DNA of 55,313 bases, from IMG/VR virus record IMGVR_UViG_3300047564_001761, positions 1 through 55,313 of that record. The stretch is one strand, 5' to 3'. This DNA comes from a virus. Made by a program: the position numbers and the translations under genes. Under the pieces are notes generated by a model. The model searched no databases and had not been told where the DNA came from. It saw only the letters and a list, made by a program, of their open reading frames with translations. This document shows positions 19,324-26,958 of this stretch, one piece after another. The stretch's first letter is position 1, and every line of letters starts with the position of its first letter.

Positions 19324-19490
19324 GTCTTATCTGCACATTTCTTACATAGTGGTTTTAATATGTGATCTGACTTTTCTATTGGTAAAAATTCGGCGGAGAT
19401 AAAGAGCTTTAGCTCTTTCTTGCATAGAGTACATGACTTGTACTTTTGCTCTATATACTTTCTATAGACTGCTCTATACTGAACTGACAT
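19302..19490 (-). CDS. 62-aa zinc-binding protein
   Basis: CTLC (about 20-23) and CKKC (about 49-52) form a treble-clef-like pair around beta strands, as in HNH-like knuckles, but no catalytic H-N-H is seen. Preceded by a long structured leader (19495-19676). Confidence 0.55.
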   Translation of the reverse strand: MSVQYRAVYRKYIEQKYKSCTLCKKELKLFISAEFLPIEKSDHILKPLCKKCADKTWQMHQE

Positions 19491-19494
19491 AGTA

Positions 19495-19676
19495 TCCCTA
19501 ATTCCGCCTTAAAAATGCCTATGAGCCTCTTTCGGCTCACTTTTGATGTCTTCCCATCGACCTGGCCTTAAAACGGCTTACAGGGCCTTTAAAAAGACGA
19601 GAACCCTCGGATCTGCGGTAATCCAAGGGCCTCTAATGTAAGGGAGCATGGTGGATGCTCAACCAAACACTTCTAT
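19495..19676 (-). ncRNA. structured leader or small RNA
   Basis: On the minus strand about 180 bases fold into successive hairpins: GAGCAT/ATGCTC, CCTTGGAT/ATCCGAGG and TGAGCC/GGCTCA (the last followed by a T-rich stretch). They lie between a TTGACT/TATTCT promoter and the zinc protein start at 19490. Could be a cis-regulatory leader or a separate RNA ending at the last hairpin. A 23-aa frame inside is possible but unconvincing. Confidence 0.45.
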
Positions 19677-19683
19677 AAGAATA

Positions 19684-19830
19684 CTATAACTCATTTTCTA
19701 AGTCAACTTCTTCGTCGACTGAAAATAAGTCCTCTTCTAGAACATCTGATAAAGTCTTGGCAGCATAGATAGCAAAACCTACTGCTGCAAAGCCAGATAG
19801 TGTTGCTATGCCTGCTGCTAGATATGCCAT
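19684..19830 (-). CDS. 48-aa single-span membrane protein
   Basis: Begins MAYLAAGIATLSGFAAVGFA, a transmembrane helix followed by an acidic tail. One base from the upstream gene's stop, so co-transcribed with thyX. Unknown role. Confidence 0.55.
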   Translation of the reverse strand: MAYLAAGIATLSGFAAVGFAIYAAKTLSDVLEEDLFSVDEEVDLENEL

Positions 19831-19831
19831 T

Positions 19832-20044
19832 TTACCCCTCATCGATTACTTCTTCAATTAGCGCTGGATCTGGTCCAAGTAGCTTACCGTCCTTATGGGA
19901 TTCAATGAGCTGTAACAGTTCCTCGCCTTTTCCGACCCCATCTGCAATTAGGCAGAGAACGTCGTAAATGCGAGACATCAGGATATAATTGACCATACCC
20001 AGATTATCATCAATATTTTGTGCTTCTACTTTCGGATCACTCAT
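19832..20044 (-). CDS. hypothetical 70-aa protein
   Basis: Helical acidic protein beginning MSDPKVEAQNIDDNLGMVNY. Its start overlaps the thyX 3' end by eight bases. No family recognised. Confidence 0.6.
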   Translation of the reverse strand: MSDPKVEAQNIDDNLGMVNYILMSRIYDVLCLIADGVGKGEELLQLIESHKDGKLLGPDPALIEEVIDEG

Positions 20045-20732
20045 TAGTATATACCTCGTATGTTAGTGGAAATTTTTCTTTTACCAATTCTCGTACTGCT
20101 TTAGCGTATTCTTGAATTTCTACCTGTGCATCATGTGGAAGACGCTGATCAAGGAATGTTAGAACACCTTGTAGAGATACCGTCCATCTCCAGCGTACAT
20201 ACATGGAGTATGCAGGTAACATAAGTCGAGCCATCTCTGGTGCGACGCCATCACTCAATGCTTCTTCGTATTTAGTCATAGCAAACTCAGATATCTGTCG
20301 TAGTGCCTGAGTATACTTAGCACCTATCATATCTGATACAGGCTCTCCTGAGCCCTGCTTAGAGTTTTCTGGAGCACTTCTCCACTCATTAGGCATAGGA
20401 ATGTAGAATACTTCATTCTCAGTAATATATCTACGAGAAGATTCATTCCAACCGTTCTGATCGTCAATATGAGATGAAGCAACAGCATACTTCCACCATT
20501 GACGAGCAACCATTAATGGAGCATATACTTCAAATGTCATCGCAGCATGACGAAATGGGCTAGTGTGGTTTTCTTTTAACAAAAAGCGAATGAGCTTCTG
20601 GTCACGCTCACTCAATTCTGTGCTTTCTTTATCGTATGAGACTCTAGCAGCATTAACTACTGATAAATCACTACCAAGTGTATCTACAAGTCTTACATAT
20701 CCAATATTATTAATTACGTTGATGTGGCTCAA
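20037..20732 (-). CDS. thyX: FAD-dependent thymidylate synthase ThyX (variant motif)
   Basis: 231 aa, normal ThyX length. Recognised by NAARVSYDKES, LIRFLLKENHTSPFRHAAMTFEV (with the H-x-S-P-x-R-H dUMP/folate face) and the ARQWW...NESSRRY region. ThyX makes dTMP from dUMP with FAD, NADPH and methylene-folate in the cytoplasm. The usual RHR-x7-S signature is replaced: KYA stands where RHR is expected and about eight residues are inserted before NESSRRY. The phage probably uses it to supply dTMP for its AT-rich DNA. Overlaps both neighbours. Confidence 0.87.
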   Translation of the reverse strand: MSHINVINNIGYVRLVDTLGSDLSVVNAARVSYDKESTELSERDQKLIRFLLKENHTSPFRHAAMTFEVYAPLMVARQWWKYAVASSHIDDQNGWNESSRRYITENEVFYIPMPNEWRSAPENSKQGSGEPVSDMIGAKYTQALRQISEFAMTKYEEALSDGVAPEMARLMLPAYSMYVRWRWTVSLQGVLTFLDQRLPHDAQVEIQEYAKAVRELVKEKFPLTYEVYTNE

Positions 20733-20922
20733 GTACCGCTCTTTTCATTCTGTCATATAAATTGTATCCAACATTAACTCTATGGTTACATGCTAGACAG
20801 TAAAGGTATACTGTATCATTATCTGTTAAATTTGGCAACATCTCATAAAGATCATAGGGACAGGTTATATCCCTGTCCCCATGAAAACGTCCTAAGAACT
20901 CCCGCACAATTCTAATGTCCAT
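20710..20922 (-). CDS. zinc-binding hypothetical protein, 70 aa
   Basis: CPYDLYEML and CLACNHRV supply three cysteines and a histidine, a possible zinc site. Ends 22 bases inside thyX and begins on the stop of the lysozyme-like gene, so it belongs to that operon. Role unknown. Confidence 0.6.
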   Translation of the reverse strand: MDIRIVREFLGRFHGDRDITCPYDLYEMLPNLTDNDTVYLYCLACNHRVNVGYNLYDRMKRAVLEPHQRN

Positions 20923-21494
20923 TAATTACTTACTCTCTTCTCCTTGCATGGTTCTGGCTTAAAGCTTTTAGGATACTGAGCCATCCATGATTTTGTTCTA
21001 GGTGTTAAACCTTTCCAAGAAATCCAGTTGTCTCCACCCTGAGACATGTAAAACGCAGCTTCTGCATTTGTAACTGGATCGAGGAGGTCACGATTATAAG
21101 TTAATTCAAACTTATCTCTACGCTCTGGTCCTAAATTTCCAATCATATTGATTTGGAAAATACCATAAGAGCTATCTCCTGTTTTTGCATTTCCATTATA
21201 AGCAAGTGGCCTACCGTTCGACTCCTTCTTAGCAACGCTCCATGCTTCACGCAGATCTAATCCACGGAAGCCCACACAATAAAGCAGTTGGGCCAGGTCT
21301 TCATCTGAAAATTGCTTGTCCTGCTGACGGAAATCAGACAGGTATACGTATTTTGCATCATCTTGGACTTTTACGCTAGATAATGCTACAATGTTATCAG
21401 CAACTGCGGGTGAGTCAATGCTTGGGAACTGGCTAAATAAATAACCAACAAACACTAGCTTAGCGGCAGCTACTACTAAATTTTTAGTAAACAT
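20922..21494 (-). CDS. secreted lysozyme/transglycosylase-like peptidoglycan hydrolase
   Basis: 190 aa. An N-terminal signal-type helix (VVAAAKLVFVGYLFSQF) is followed by an SLT/lysozyme-like domain with catalytic-Glu context AWSVAKKESNGRP, then GDSSYGIFQIN and NAEAAFYMSQGGDNWISW, typical of lytic transglycosylases. It would cleave the glycan strand of the host wall; the signal suggests export or membrane anchoring as in SAR endolysins. Promoter start is one base before the ATG. Confidence 0.82.
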   Translation of the reverse strand: MFTKNLVVAAAKLVFVGYLFSQFPSIDSPAVADNIVALSSVKVQDDAKYVYLSDFRQQDKQFSDEDLAQLLYCVGFRGLDLREAWSVAKKESNGRPLAYNGNAKTGDSSYGIFQINMIGNLGPERRDKFELTYNRDLLDPVTNAEAAFYMSQGGDNWISWKGLTPRTKSWMAQYPKSFKPEPCKEKRVSN

Positions 21495-21501
21495 GAATAC
21501 T

Positions 21502-21531
21502 ATCTTAACCTATTATGAAAGGATTTGTCAA
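21502..21531 (-). promoter_or_regulatory. promoter for the lysozyme/thyX operon
   Basis: TTGACA (21531-21526), 18-base spacer, TAAGAT (21507-21502); start near 21495, so the message is essentially leaderless. Confidence 0.6.
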
Positions 21532-21534
21532 GTC

Positions 21535-22536
21535 GTGATTTTAAGTTTTAACACAAATCCAGGAAGTCTCAATATAAATACAGGTTATGGATATGCAGGG
21601 TATCATATGGTTACCTCTATGCAAGAGCTTGGACATAAAATTCCTTTTCGTTATCCAAAGTCTAAAGTTCAATTAAATTTTAGTCAACCACAATTTATTC
21701 AATTTAATAAAGGACAAAAACAGATTGCTTTTCATCCGTGGGAATCAACTCAATTAAAACAAGGGTGGCTAGAAACTTTAAAACAAGCAGACGATGTTTG
21801 GGCTCCGTCTCAATGGGTTGCAAACATTTACAAGGATCTTGGAATAGATGATGTTTATGTTTATCCTCATGGTGTAGAAAAATTATGGAAGCCAGTTAAA
21901 AGAAAAACTAATGGGCCACTAAGATTTTTACATGTTGGAGAACCAGCACCTCGAAAAGGTGGACAAATGGTCTTTGAAGCTTTTCTACAAGTTTTTGGAA
22001 ACGATCCAGATTATCAACTAACAATTAAAGCTCATCATTATAATACTATTAGATTATATAATAATTATAATAAATATAATAATATATATAATAAATATAA
22101 TATATCTAATATATATAATATTAATAATATATCAATTATAACAAATGATGTTTCTACAAGTCAACTTGCGGGTATATTTATGACACATCACTGTTTAGTT
22201 TATCCTTCCTACGGCGAAGGTTTTGGCTTCATTCCGCTTCAAGCCCTTGCAACTGGTATGCCAACAATTTGTACTGGAGAATGGGCAGAGTATAAAAAGT
22301 ATCTAGGTGAACTTGAACTCAAGAGTTCTTACATCCCTTCCCCTTGGCCAGACATGCATCCTGGATATATGCCAGAGCCAGACTTCGATCATTTATGCGA
22401 TTTGCTAAAAGATGTTGCAAATAGGTATAATACTCACTCTGAAGTTTTTTACAATCAAGCTGCGGAAGTTGCTCAAGCATTTGACTGGTTACAGTTGACC
22501 AATAATGCTATGAAGAGAATTGAAGAAAAATTTTAA
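21535..22536 (+). CDS. GT-B glycosyltransferase (GT4-like) with AT-repeat-encoded insert
   Basis: Rossmann-type opening ILSFNTNPGSLNINTGYGYA, then FHPWESTQL, VPHG-like VYPHGVEKLW, LHVGEPAPRKGG and the C-terminal sugar-nucleotide motif YPSYGEGFGFIPLQALATG, all typical of GT4 retaining transferases. The GTG at 21535 is preferred; the ATG at 21493 overlaps the divergent gene's start and has no leader. A 28-residue Asn/Tyr/Ile insert sits between the domains near residues 175-202. Substrate unknown, perhaps virion or host-surface glycan. Confidence 0.82.
   Translation: MILSFNTNPGSLNINTGYGYAGYHMVTSMQELGHKIPFRYPKSKVQLNFSQPQFIQFNKGQKQIAFHPWESTQLKQGWLETLKQADDVWAPSQWVANIYKDLGIDDVYVYPHGVEKLWKPVKRKTNGPLRFLHVGEPAPRKGGQMVFEAFLQVFGNDPDYQLTIKAHHYNTIRLYNNYNKYNNIYNKYNISNIYNINNISIITNDVSTSQLAGIFMTHHCLVYPSYGEGFGFIPLQALATGMPTICTGEWAEYKKYLGELELKSSYIPSPWPDMHPGYMPEPDFDHLCDLLKDVANRYNTHSEVFYNQAAEVAQAFDWLQLTNNAMKRIEEKF
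22051..22133 (+). repeat. A/T-only microsatellite-like tract inside the glycosyltransferase
   Basis: About 80 bases of almost pure A and T in degenerate ATA/TAAT/AAT units, encoding runs such as YNNYNKYNNIYNKYN. In frame and free of stops, so length change by threes would keep the enzyme intact while other changes would switch it off. Confidence 0.7.
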
Positions 22537-22543
22537 AAGTTTT

Positions 22544-22571
22544 TGGTCTTTAAAACCAGATTCATTATACT
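22544..22571 (+). promoter_or_regulatory. probable promoter for ribonucleotide reductase
   Basis: TTGGTC (22544-22549), 16-base spacer, TATACT (22566-22571); start near 22578 leaves a leader with AGGAGGAG. Confidence 0.5.
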
Positions 22572-22625
22572 TGTATTTACTAACAGATTTTAAGCCCATG
22601 GATGGGCCAGGAGGAGTATTCGGAA

Positions 22626-24560
22626 ATGTCAGAAACAATTGATAACGCATATGAGAATTTCATTGCACTAAGCAGATATGCAAGATGGATCCCAGAACAT
22701 GGGAGAAGAGAAACTTGGGGAGAAACAGTTGATCGCTATGTCAACTATATGACCAAGCATCTTAAAGATAATTATAACTACGAGCCATCAGCAAGTCTTG
22801 TATTTGAAATTCGTGATTCTATTTTTAATAGAAACGTTATGCCATCAATGAGAGGTGTGATGACAGCTGGAGCAGCATTGGATAGAGATAATGTTGCTGG
22901 TTACAACTGCTCTTTCTTGCCTGTCGATTCACTACGTTCTTTTGACGAAGCAATGTATATCTTGATGTGCGGAACAGGTGTTGGTTTTTCTGTTGAATCA
23001 GTTTATGTAGATAAGCTTCCAGCCGTCAACGAGCACTTTGAAAAGTCTAGCACAGTAATTGTAGTTGAAGATTCAAAGGCTGGTTGGGCAAAGTCTCTCA
23101 GAGAGCTTCTTGCTTTGTTGTGGCAGGGTCAGATTCCAACATGGGATGTTTCTAATGTTCGTCCTGCAGGTGCAAGACTAAAGACTTTTGGTGGTCGTGC
23201 ATCAGGACCAGAACCACTTGTTAATCTTTTTGAGTTTTGTGTTACAACAGTAAAGCATGCAGCAGGTCGCAGACTAAGTTCTATTGAAGCACATGACATT
23301 ATGTGTAAGATTGGTGAGGTTGTTGTAGTTGGTGGAGTTCGACGTTCTGCTTTGATTTCACTTTCAGATCTTCGTGATAACGATATGGCAAAAGCAAAGG
23401 CTGGAGCATGGTGGGAAGCAACAGGTCATCGTGCACTTGCAAATAACTCAGTAGCATATACTGATCGTCCTTCAATGTCAGACTTTATTACAGAGTGGAA
23501 GAATCTTTATGACTCAAAGTCTGGAGAGCGTGGTATCTACAATATTAAGGCTGCACAAAAGCAGGCTGCAAAGTATGGACGTCGTGATGAAACAATTAGA
23601 TACGGAACAAATCCATGTTCAGAAATTATTCTTCGTCCTTATCAGTTCTGTAACCTTTCAGAAGTTATCGTAAGACCAGAAGACAACGAAGAAACACTAA
23701 AGAGAAAGGTTGAGCTTGCCACTATTCTTGGAACATGGCAATCAACACTTACAAACTTTAAGTATCTTCGCAAGATTTGGAAAGAGAATACTGAAGAAGA
23801 AAGACTGCTAGGAGTTTCAATCACTGGCCAGTTCGGACATGAAATGATGTCTGGAAAGCAGGGTCTTGATAAGCTTGAGCAAGTTCTAAATGATCTAAGA
23901 AAAACTGCAGTTATAACTAACTATGATGAAGCAGAAAGAATTGGAATTCAGCACTCAGCAGCTATTACCTGCGTTAAGCCATCTGGAACAGTATCACAGC
24001 TAACTGGAGTTTCTTCAGGAATGCACCCATGGCATAACGACTACTACATTCGTACAGTTCGTGGAGACAAGAAAGATCCTCTAACTCAGTTCCTAATGGA
24101 AGCTGGAGTTCCAGCTGAGGATGACTTTATGAATCCTACTCAAACTAAAGTATTCTCATTCCCAGTAAAGGCTCCAGAAGGAGCTATTTTAAGAAATGAT
24201 CTTACTGCTATTGAACACCTGAATACTTGGCTTGTTTATCAGAGAGCATGGTGTGAGCACAAGCCTTCTATCACCGTTTCAGTCAGAGATGAAGAATGGA
24301 TGGAAGTTGGGGCATGGGTTTGGGAGCACTTCGATGAAGTATCTGGAATCTCATTCTTGCCTTACTCAGATCATACATACAAGCAAGCACCATATCAAGA
24401 TGCTACTAAGGAAGAGTACGAAGAAGCTCTTTCAAAGATGCCAGAAAAGATTTACTGGGAAATGCTAACAATGTATGAAACAGAGGACGGAACTTCAGGA
24501 AGCCAGACCCTAGCCTGCTCTTCAGATGCAGGTTGCGAAGTAGTAGATATTGGCTCTTAA
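22626..24560 (+). CDS. nrdJ: adenosylcobalamin-dependent (class II) ribonucleotide reductase
   Basis: 644 aa from the ATG at 22626, placed after AGGAGGAG; the ATG at 22602 lies upstream of that site. Family motifs: YNCSFLPVDS with the N-terminal redox Cys, MCGTGVGFSVE, the thiyl-radical loop TNPCSEI, CVKPSGTVSQLTG, and a C-terminal TLACSSDAGCEV with the shuttle cysteines. It reduces ribonucleotides to deoxyribonucleotides with B12 in the cytoplasm. Class II is oxygen-independent and common in aquatic phages, implying host cobalamin. Works with ThyX to feed DNA synthesis. Confidence 0.9.
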   Translation: MSETIDNAYENFIALSRYARWIPEHGRRETWGETVDRYVNYMTKHLKDNYNYEPSASLVFEIRDSIFNRNVMPSMRGVMTAGAALDRDNVAGYNCSFLPVDSLRSFDEAMYILMCGTGVGFSVESVYVDKLPAVNEHFEKSSTVIVVEDSKAGWAKSLRELLALLWQGQIPTWDVSNVRPAGARLKTFGGRASGPEPLVNLFEFCVTTVKHAAGRRLSSIEAHDIMCKIGEVVVVGGVRRSALISLSDLRDNDMAKAKAGAWWEATGHRALANNSVAYTDRPSMSDFITEWKNLYDSKSGERGIYNIKAAQKQAAKYGRRDETIRYGTNPCSEIILRPYQFCNLSEVIVRPEDNEETLKRKVELATILGTWQSTLTNFKYLRKIWKENTEEERLLGVSITGQFGHEMMSGKQGLDKLEQVLNDLRKTAVITNYDEAERIGIQHSAAITCVKPSGTVSQLTGVSSGMHPWHNDYYIRTVRGDKKDPLTQFLMEAGVPAEDDFMNPTQTKVFSFPVKAPEGAILRNDLTAIEHLNTWLVYQRAWCEHKPSITVSVRDEEWMEVGAWVWEHFDEVSGISFLPYSDHTYKQAPYQDATKEEYEEALSKMPEKIYWEMLTMYETEDGTSGSQTLACSSDAGCEVVDIGS

Positions 24561-24606
24561 TCCTAACTCATTCCATGATAAAATGATATTGTGTGAGGAG
24601 TAGCTA

Positions 24607-24957
24607 ATGCCATTTGTAACTAAAAATTTTTCAGTCGACCAAGGTGCAACATATACATTTGATGTTGTATGGAATGACTCTAATGGTCAGCCAATTAATT
24701 TGACTGGATATTCTGCTAAGATGCAGGTTAGAGATCAAGCTGGAGGTAAGCAGCTAGCATTTACTTTAACGCATGTAGACGGAATAGCTATAAATGGTCC
24801 ACTTGGTAAAATAACTGTTACCATTAGTGCAGAGAGAACAAATAAGCTAATTTACCCTAAGTCTTTTTATGATATTCTTCTTACCGCTCCAGACAGCATA
24901 ACCAAGACAAGAATTCTTGAAGGAACACTTACTCTATCAAGGGCTGTGACAGTTTAA
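24607..24957 (+). CDS. baseplate/tail-associated beta-sandwich protein, 116 aa
   Basis: Begins MPFVTKNFSVDQGATYTFDV and continues with LTGYSAKMQVRD, the pattern of small BppU-N-like or minor tail proteins that start many tail-fibre operons. First of the late rightward genes; GAGGAG ribosome site. Overlaps the next ATG by one base. Confidence 0.65.
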   Translation: MPFVTKNFSVDQGATYTFDVVWNDSNGQPINLTGYSAKMQVRDQAGGKQLAFTLTHVDGIAINGPLGKITVTISAERTNKLIYPKSFYDILLTAPDSITKTRILEGTLTLSRAVTV

Positions 24958-25442
24958 TGGCTGAAACAATAATTGTTACCGAATTAAATCAATCAGTTCA
25001 GGTAGATGAAAACACTACAGTAATTCAAATAGCGACAACTGGTCCACAAGGACCCTCTGGAAGAACAATTCTTAATGGTTCTGGAAATCCTTCAGACTCC
25101 CTTGGAGCAGTTGGAGATTTTTATTACGATACCACAGGGTTTAAATTTTGGGGTCCAAAGATCCAGATAGATCCAGAGTCAACTACTGGAACATGGGCAG
25201 GATCAACAGTAATACCATTTAACGAGCCTGTCGCATTTGAGTACAGCTGGGGAACTGACGACCTAGTTTCTCATGCTGATGGATGGGCTATAACTATTCA
25301 GCACAACCTAGGATTTAAGCCCAATGTCACTGTAAAAGCAACTGGCGGAGACGTATTAGAGACTGGAGTGCAGTATAATAATCTTAGCAGTATTACGCTA
25401 ACTATGACACAAAAATTTAGTGGGACAGCGTATCTGTCTTAA
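24957..25442 (+). CDS. small tail protein with GPQGPSG spacer, 161 aa
   Basis: N-terminal beta region, then a collagen-like GPQGPSG and a GAVGDFYYDTTGFKFWGPK segment typical of fibre proteins, with a C-terminal jelly-roll-like end (ITIQHNLGFKPNVTVKATGG). The same end-type recurs in the next gene. Confidence 0.7.
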   Translation: MAETIIVTELNQSVQVDENTTVIQIATTGPQGPSGRTILNGSGNPSDSLGAVGDFYYDTTGFKFWGPKIQIDPESTTGTWAGSTVIPFNEPVAFEYSWGTDDLVSHADGWAITIQHNLGFKPNVTVKATGGDVLETGVQYNNLSSITLTMTQKFSGTAYLS

Positions 25443-25454
25443 CGAGGAGTTGAA

Positions 25455-26948
25455 ATGGCAAGAGTATTTGCTATAAACATTGATTTAGCTAAAAATCAGC
25501 TGATCAATGCTAGAATTCATAATGCGCCATCCAGTGCAAAGCCTGCAACACCTGGATTAGGTCAAATCTATTTTGATACAACTGACAATTTTTTATATTT
25601 TTGGAATGGAACTTCTTGGTTAAGAGCATCTGGTGATTTTGGTGTTGGCGGAGAAACAACTTCTCTAACTTTTGGAAATACAAAGTCTGACGGAACATCT
25701 ACTGCGGTAGCTCGTGCAGATCATACTCATGAAGTTCCAGACATCCTTGGAACAACTGGAAAGATTACAGTTACAAAAGATGGGACAACTGGCGATGCAA
25801 CAATTACGCTTCCAGACGAAGTAACAGTAACTACAAAAGTAACTGCGCCAGAGTTTGTTGGAGATTTAACTGGTAATGCTCAAACAGCAACAGCTTTTGA
25901 TGGTTTAAGAACTGTAGAGTTAGCTGGAGATGTAGCAGGAACTACAACTTGGGATGGTTCTGGAAATCTTACAATAACTACATCAGTACAAGAAAACTCA
26001 GTAGCACTTGGAACTGATACAACTGGCGATTATGTTGCTGGAGTTTCAGTATCTGGTAATGGTATTTCAGCAACTGGAACTGGAGAAGGAGCCTCAGTTG
26101 CAATTTCTTCAAACGCTACAGCAGACAATGTTGCAAGCACAACAGTATTTCGTGATTCAAGTGGTAACTTCTCCGCTAATAGAATTACAGTAGAAAATTT
26201 AACAATTAATCAGACTCCCACACAAGCTACAGATGCTGCAACCAAGGGTTACGTAGATGGACTTAAGCAGGGCCTTGATGTAAAAGATTCTGTTAAGGCT
26301 GCAACAACCGAAAACATCGCACTTGATCAAACAACAACAGTGCTTGACGGAGTTGCTCTTGCAGATGGAGACAGAGTACTTGTAAAAGATCAGACAGATG
26401 CTGTAGAAAACGGTATTTGGGTTGTAAGCACAACTGCATCATGGACAAGAGCTGTAGATGCAATAAATGGAAAATTAACTGGTGGATCATTCTTCTTTGT
26501 AGAACAAGGTGGAGTAAACGGAGATAACGGTTTCGTACTTGCAACAAATGGTACACCATCTGTTGGGACAGTAGGTCTAATATTCACACAGTTCTCTGGC
26601 GCAGGTCAGATTGATGCTGGTGCAGGACTTTCTAAGGCAGGAAACCTACTAACAGTAAACACTGGACTTGGATTAGAGATTGTTGATGACAATGTAAAAA
26701 TTGACACAGCAATTGTTGTAAGAAAAGCGGCAGCAACAATCCCAGGAGATTCTACAAGCACAACATTTGCAATAACACATAACCTAGGAACAGACGATAC
26801 AACAGTTCAGGTATTTAGATCAACTGGAGATAAGTCTCAAGTAGAAGTAGATGTAGAGCATACAGATACAAACACTGTTACTATTAAGATGGCTCAGAGT
26901 CCAAATGACTTAGGCCTAGGAGCTTTCAGAGTAGTTATCCACGGATAG
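25455..26948 (+). CDS. tail fibre protein, 497 aa
   Basis: Layout: fibre N-terminus (GQIYFDTTDNFLYFWNGTSW), a repetitive Thr/Val-rich shaft, the tail-fibre segment GLDVKDSVKAATTENIAL ... DGDRVLVKDQTDAVENGIW ... SFFFVEQGGVNGDNGFV common in long fibre proteins of marine phages, and a C-terminal ITHNLGTDDTTVQVF domain. Follows AACGAGGAG. Confidence 0.8.
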   Translation: MARVFAINIDLAKNQLINARIHNAPSSAKPATPGLGQIYFDTTDNFLYFWNGTSWLRASGDFGVGGETTSLTFGNTKSDGTSTAVARADHTHEVPDILGTTGKITVTKDGTTGDATITLPDEVTVTTKVTAPEFVGDLTGNAQTATAFDGLRTVELAGDVAGTTTWDGSGNLTITTSVQENSVALGTDTTGDYVAGVSVSGNGISATGTGEGASVAISSNATADNVASTTVFRDSSGNFSANRITVENLTINQTPTQATDAATKGYVDGLKQGLDVKDSVKAATTENIALDQTTTVLDGVALADGDRVLVKDQTDAVENGIWVVSTTASWTRAVDAINGKLTGGSFFFVEQGGVNGDNGFVLATNGTPSVGTVGLIFTQFSGAGQIDAGAGLSKAGNLLTVNTGLGLEIVDDNVKIDTAIVVRKAAATIPGDSTSTTFAITHNLGTDDTTVQVFRSTGDKSQVEVDVEHTDTNTVTIKMAQSPNDLGLGAFRVVIHG

Positions 26949-26958
26949 GAGATAATAG

